Below the pieces are notes generated by a model that did no database searches, had not been told where the DNA came from, and worked only from the letters and a program-made list of their open reading frames with translations. Shown here one piece after another: positions 4,312 through 6,831 of a DNA stretch of 6,831 nt. The position numbers and the translations under genes are program-made. The stretch is from contig DJQK01000143.1 in the NCBI GenBank assembly GCA_002437575.1, forward strand, positions 1-6,831, given 5' to 3'. Numbering within the stretch: position 1 is the first letter of the stretch; each line of letters starts with the position of its first letter. This DNA comes from Clostridiales bacterium UBA6388. GTDB taxonomy: Bacteria > Bacillota > Clostridia > Oscillospirales > Oscillospiraceae.

Positions 4312-5682
4312 CTATCCCGCCTGCTCGAGAAGCAAAAGCTTCGTGCGGGCCTGCATGGCCTTCGCGGCGGTTTGTTCATCGCAATCGCCCGCAAAATACG
4401 GCGCGGCTTCTTCGCAAAGAATGTCCACCAGCGCGTCGTCCTGATTTTCAAGGACCGGCTTTTGCTCCAGCAGCGCGTAGAACTTTTCCGCGTCCGAAAG
4501 GACGGCGCTTTTTTTCTGGTAGCCCGCGATGACGGTTTCGATGGATTCTTCGAGGTCGGCTTCCGTCACGACGGTGCGGTGATTGCGCACGGCGCGAAGA
4601 GCCGCTTCGTTGATCATGTTGGCAAGCTCCGTGCCGCCTTGATTAAAATCCTGCACCATCTGCATCGCGGCGGTCTCATCACCGATGTCGGCGAGAATGG
4701 CCAGCGTCAGCACCTTCCGCTCCGATGCCGGGCCGGGAACGCGGCGAAGCTCCGTGACTGCCTCGGAGTCGTCCATGCAGAGCCAACCGTCCGCGCTTGG
4801 CTGGAAAACGCCGGTGATCGCCGCCGTATCCAGCGCGTTCCAGCGCAGGATTTCTGTCTCTTCGCCGCTCTCCGGGTCAAACGCGAACAGATCCGCCGCC
4901 CGGCTCAAAACGAGCCGTCCTTCCGCGTCTGTCCCCATGCCGCAAAGGCCCTGTCCTTCCAGCAGAACCGCCGTTTCCTCCAGCGTCACAGGGTCTAACT
5001 GCCGCAGCTCGTCATACGAGCGCTCCAGATCATCAAACACCGTCGGCGCAAGGACGCAGAGCGTTCCGTTCACCTCGGCGATGGAGGCAAAATACCGTCC
5101 GTCGCCGGTGTCGTCTATATACTGCGCCGTGGTCGTTCCGCTTTCGTCCACACGAAAAAGCCGTTCCTGGCTCAGAAGGTAAAACCCGCCGTCTGTTTTG
5201 AGCAGCTGAAAATACAGCTGATCCTGATTGCCGCACGGCGTCTTGACCGTTTCCTGCGCGGAAAAGTCCGCGCTGTACCGCGCGATCGCAAGGGAAGTTT
5301 CCGTTGTCGTATAGAGAAGCCAGAACCCGCCGTCTGCGTCTTCGCAGAGGGCGTTTCCATATGAAAAATCGTCCGGCACGGAAAGCTCGTTCCAGCTGCC
5401 GTTTTCCAGCACAAACAGCTGCTTGTGCGTGCAGACGATCATTGCCTCGCCGACCGCTGCCTGCGCCCGGAGTGTGTCCGCGCCCTCCGGAAGCGGCGTC
5501 TGCACGCGCTCCCAGTGGAAGCTTTCGTTTGTTTCCGCCGCCGGTACGGTTTCGGTTTTCTGCGCCGAAGAAGGGGCGGTTTGCTGCGGCGGCGGCGCCG
5601 CTTCCGTTTGCCCGCGTGAACAGCCGGGAAGCGCAAAGAGCATCGATAGGACGAGCAAAAGCGCAAAAATTCTACGTTTCAT
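4312..5682 (-). CDS. Chimeric lipoprotein: propeller-like domain, FtsH fragment, solute-binding-protein tail
   Basis: A 456-residue predicted surface lipoprotein. The signal peptide ends in a lipobox (ALPGC, lipidated Cys21), followed by a low-complexity Pro/Ala/Gln linker. Residues of about 55-330 form repeated short strands (patterns such as FWLLYTTTE, GFYLLSQERLFRVDE, GRLVLSRAADLFAFDPESGE) typical of a beta-propeller. At about 330-349, KVLTLAILADIGDE and VQDFNQ mark the entry into a solute-binding domain as known in Oscillospiraceae. That domain is missing. Residues 352-397 are instead identical to FtsH 373-418, and 398-456 align with the C-terminus of the neighbouring solute-binding protein (shared DI, EE/EA, AGD and AA positions). 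The frame is intact. The start overlaps the upstream stop (ATGA), with AGGAGG 4 bases before it. It probably cannot bind the original ligand; whether the product folds is unknown. Confidence 0.85.
   Translation of the reverse strand: MKRRIFALLLVLSMLFALPGCSRGQTEAAPPPQQTAPSSAQKTETVPAAETNESFHWERVQTPLPEGADTLRAQAAVGEAMIVCTHKQLFVLENGSWNELSVPDDFSYGNALCEDADGGFWLLYTTTETSLAIARYSADFSAQETVKTPCGNQDQLYFQLLKTDGGFYLLSQERLFRVDESGTTTAQYIDDTGDGRYFASIAEVNGTLCVLAPTVFDDLERSYDELRQLDPVTLEETAVLLEGQGLCGMGTDAEGRLVLSRAADLFAFDPESGEETEILRWNALDTAAITGVFQPSADGWLCMDDSEAVTELRRVPGPASERKVLTLAILADIGDETAAMQMVQDFNQGGTELANMINEAALRAVRNHRTVVTEADLEESIETVIAGYQKKSAVLSDAEKFYALLEQKPVLENQDDALVDILCEEAAPYFAGDCDEQTAAKAMQARTKLLLLEQAG
4491..4631 (-). 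repeat. 141-bp repeat, derived copy of ftsH inside the lipoprotein gene
   Basis: Read on the minus strand, this is identical at every position to ftsH bases 2249-2389, in the same reading frame, giving the FtsH lid-and-linker residues E352 to D397 of the lipoprotein. On the plus strand the two copies are inverted, with 2101 bases between them. Because all synonymous positions are conserved, the copy must be recent, under ongoing gene conversion, or an assembly product. Flanking bases show short imperfect extensions of the match: GGC before the left junction and GGAAAAG after the right one, each past a single mismatch. Confidence 0.97.
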
Positions 5683-6831
5683 ATGTCCTCCTGTTCTCCG
5701 TTCGCGTTTTCTGCGAAGTACAGCGTCACACGCATTTGAATCTGCGCAGCAGCCTCGGCAGACGTTTTATCACCCGCCCAGAACGCGGCGCATTCGGCCT
5801 CGAAAATGTCTGTGATCTCCGGCCGGTTATAGACCTGCGTCGTGATGCTTTCGAAAAAGCGTTCATACCGCGCGGCATCTTCTTCGGACAGCGGAACGAC
5901 CGGGTAAACCGTGCCGTCTACCGTAAACTCCGTTGCAAGATCTGGGTCGTTCGTATTTCGAGGTTCCATTGCCGCGGTGATTTCACTTTCAAATGCGGAT
6001 ACCGTCATCGGGAACGCAAAGCGCCCGAGCGTCGTCTGGCTCGTATCCGAAAGCAGGAATTGCAGAAATGCCGCCGCGCCGTCTGCATGAATCGAATTTT
6101 TGAAGACCGCGATCTCTGCATCCGGACGGACTTTCGTGCCGTTCGGACCGGGCCAGCCGAGCCATGCAAGAGGCTCTCCCACAGTGTAGCTTTCCGCGCT
6201 GTGCATCTGCCCGATGCCGTTCAGGATGACCGGTTCTGTCAGCGCCAGATCCCGCCGGATCAAAAGCATGGCGTTTTCTACTTCAAACCCCAGCTCCTCC
6301 GGTTCGTCCAGCGTGGCGGCATAGTCCAGCAGCGACCGAAATTCTTCCGAGTCAAAGCTGCACGTTTTCGTTTCTTCATCCAGAAATGCGTCGAGAAGAT
6401 ACTGTTCCATATAGAAAAGGAACAGCTCCCGGCTCATGCCGGAAAACATGGGAATATCGGATGAACTGGAAAGATCAAGAAACTCCTGCACCGTCCAGTG
6501 CTGGCGGTCTCCAAGCTTTGACTGCTTTCCAACGAGGGTTTCAACAGTGAAGCATCCGGGGAAGGTGTAATTGCCACCGTTGTAGGAAACGGACTTCCAG
6601 AGCCACGGTAAAATCTCCTCCTGCGGCAAAATCGTGTTGAGATCAAGAAGCAGCCCCCGGTCTGCAAAGCTATGCCACGGAAGGTTTGAGAAATCGATCA
6701 TATCCGGTGTGTCGCCCGCCACAATGGCGGTATTCCATGTGGTAAACAAATCCATGTAGCTGCTAGACTCGAGCTGCGCGGAAAAGTCCAGGATCTCCAC
6801 CTGATAATCTTGACTGCTCCGGTTGAACTCC
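5679..6831 (-). CDS. Extracellular solute-binding protein, C-terminal part (5' end outside window)
   Basis: The frame is open to the right edge, so the N-terminus is missing; the first visible residues are EFNRSSQDYQVEILDFS, and the GTG at 6798-6800 is an internal valine codon, not a start. About 383 residues are seen. They look like a family 1 ABC-transporter solute-binding domain: GDTPDMIDFSNLPW and FADRGLLLDLNTIL in the first lobe, and IAVFKNSIHADGAAAFLQFLLSD in the second, as in carbohydrate- or peptide-binding receptors. In related Oscillospiraceae proteins this domain follows a lipidated N-terminal propeller, so the full protein is probably a lipoprotein of some 700 or more residues. 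The ligand is unknown, and no permease is in the window. Its stop overlaps the start of the chimeric lipoprotein gene (ATGA), so the two are one operon and tandem paralogues. The promoter is off-window. Confidence 0.88.
   Translation of the reverse strand, partial: EFNRSSQDYQVEILDFSAQLESSSYMDLFTTWNTAIVAGDTPDMIDFSNLPWHSFADRGLLLDLNTILPQEEILPWLWKSVSYNGGNYTFPGCFTVETLVGKQSKLGDRQHWTVQEFLDLSSSSDIPMFSGMSRELFLFYMEQYLLDAFLDEETKTCSFDSEEFRSLLDYAATLDEPEELGFEVENAMLLIRRDLALTEPVILNGIGQMHSAESYTVGEPLAWLGWPGPNGTKVRPDAEIAVFKNSIHADGAAAFLQFLLSDTSQTTLGRFAFPMTVSAFESEITAAMEPRNTNDPDLATEFTVDGTVYPVVPLSEEDAARYERFFESITTQVYNRPEITDIFEAECAAFWAGDKTSAEAAAQIQMRVTLYFAENANGEQEDI
5687..5692 (-). promoter_or_regulatory. Ribosome-binding site of the chimeric lipoprotein gene, inside the upstream gene
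   Basis: AGGAGG on the minus strand lies 4 bases before the ATG at 5682 and within the last codons of the solute-binding protein gene. With the ATGA overlap it supports the chosen start and translational coupling between the paralogues. Confidence 0.75.

Noticed and set aside
2249..4631. The inverted repeats as ends of an insertion sequence or composite transposon
   Set aside because: Both copies are coding DNA of ftsH origin, there is no transposase between or near them, and no target duplication flanks the pair.
4491..4631. A template/variable repeat pair of a diversity-generating retroelement
   Set aside because: No reverse transcriptase is in the window, the two copies are identical with no adenine-directed changes, and the source is a housekeeping gene.
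4126..4998. Plus-strand open frame (290 codons) opposite the lipoprotein gene
   Set aside because: Antisense shadow. It shares a block with the frame antisense to ftsH only because both lie over the 141-bp repeat.
5304..6464. Plus-strand open frame (386 codons) opposite the solute-binding protein genes
   Set aside because: Arg/Ala/Pro-rich shadow crossing the boundary of two well-supported minus-strand genes; no initiation signal and no recognisable domain.
1..6831. CRISPR array, tRNA, rRNA, riboswitch or phage genes
   Set aside because: No regularly spaced direct repeats, no cloverleaf or rRNA-like stretches, and no recognisable riboswitch core or phage protein was seen on either strand.

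Overview
The window looks like chromosomal DNA from an anaerobic, low-motility-type Clostridia member, most likely of the Oscillospiraceae/Ruminococcaceae group. The grounds are moderately high GC by eye, strong AGGAGG ribosome-binding sites, an FtsH of the HEIGH type, lipoproteins built from a propeller-like domain plus a solute-binding domain, and an intergenic hairpin repeat of the kind I associate with that group. The assignment is inference; no rRNA or tRNA is present.

Layout. Bases 1-145 are non-coding and hold two short perfect hairpins. A DMT/EamA-family permease gene (146-1018, minus) and ftsH (1135-2970, plus) are divergent and share a compact control region. In it, one good sigma70-type promoter per direction overlaps the other, and the two share almost the same -10 element. 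ftsH overlaps by ATGA with a gene for a six-helix HdeD/DUF308 membrane protein (2967-3506). A short convergent gap with a weak candidate terminator follows. Then come three minus-strand genes: a small membrane-anchored or secreted protein of unknown function (3592-4137), a lipoprotein (4312-5682), and the 3' part of an extracellular solute-binding protein gene (5679-6831, 5' end outside the window). The last two overlap by ATGA and are an operon, read from the window's right edge leftwards.

The main discovery is in the lipoprotein gene. Bases 4491-4631 are a perfect 141-bp copy, in opposite DNA orientation but the same reading frame, of bases 2249-2389 of ftsH. The copy encodes the end of the AAA+ lid and the linker to the protease domain. 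It sits between an intact N-terminal propeller-like domain and a C-terminal tail that aligns with the C-terminus of the neighbouring solute-binding protein. About 300 residues of solute-binding domain therefore seem to have been replaced, in frame, by 46 residues of FtsH. This is either a recent recombination event or an assembly chimera, and raw reads can tell which. If real, the two copies form a 2.4-kb inverted-repeat pair whose inversion would exchange the 3' ends of ftsH and the lipoprotein gene in frame.

Apart from that, FtsH and the HdeD-like protein point to membrane protein quality control and envelope stress. The minus-strand operon points to solute capture at the cell surface; no permease or ATPase partner is in view.
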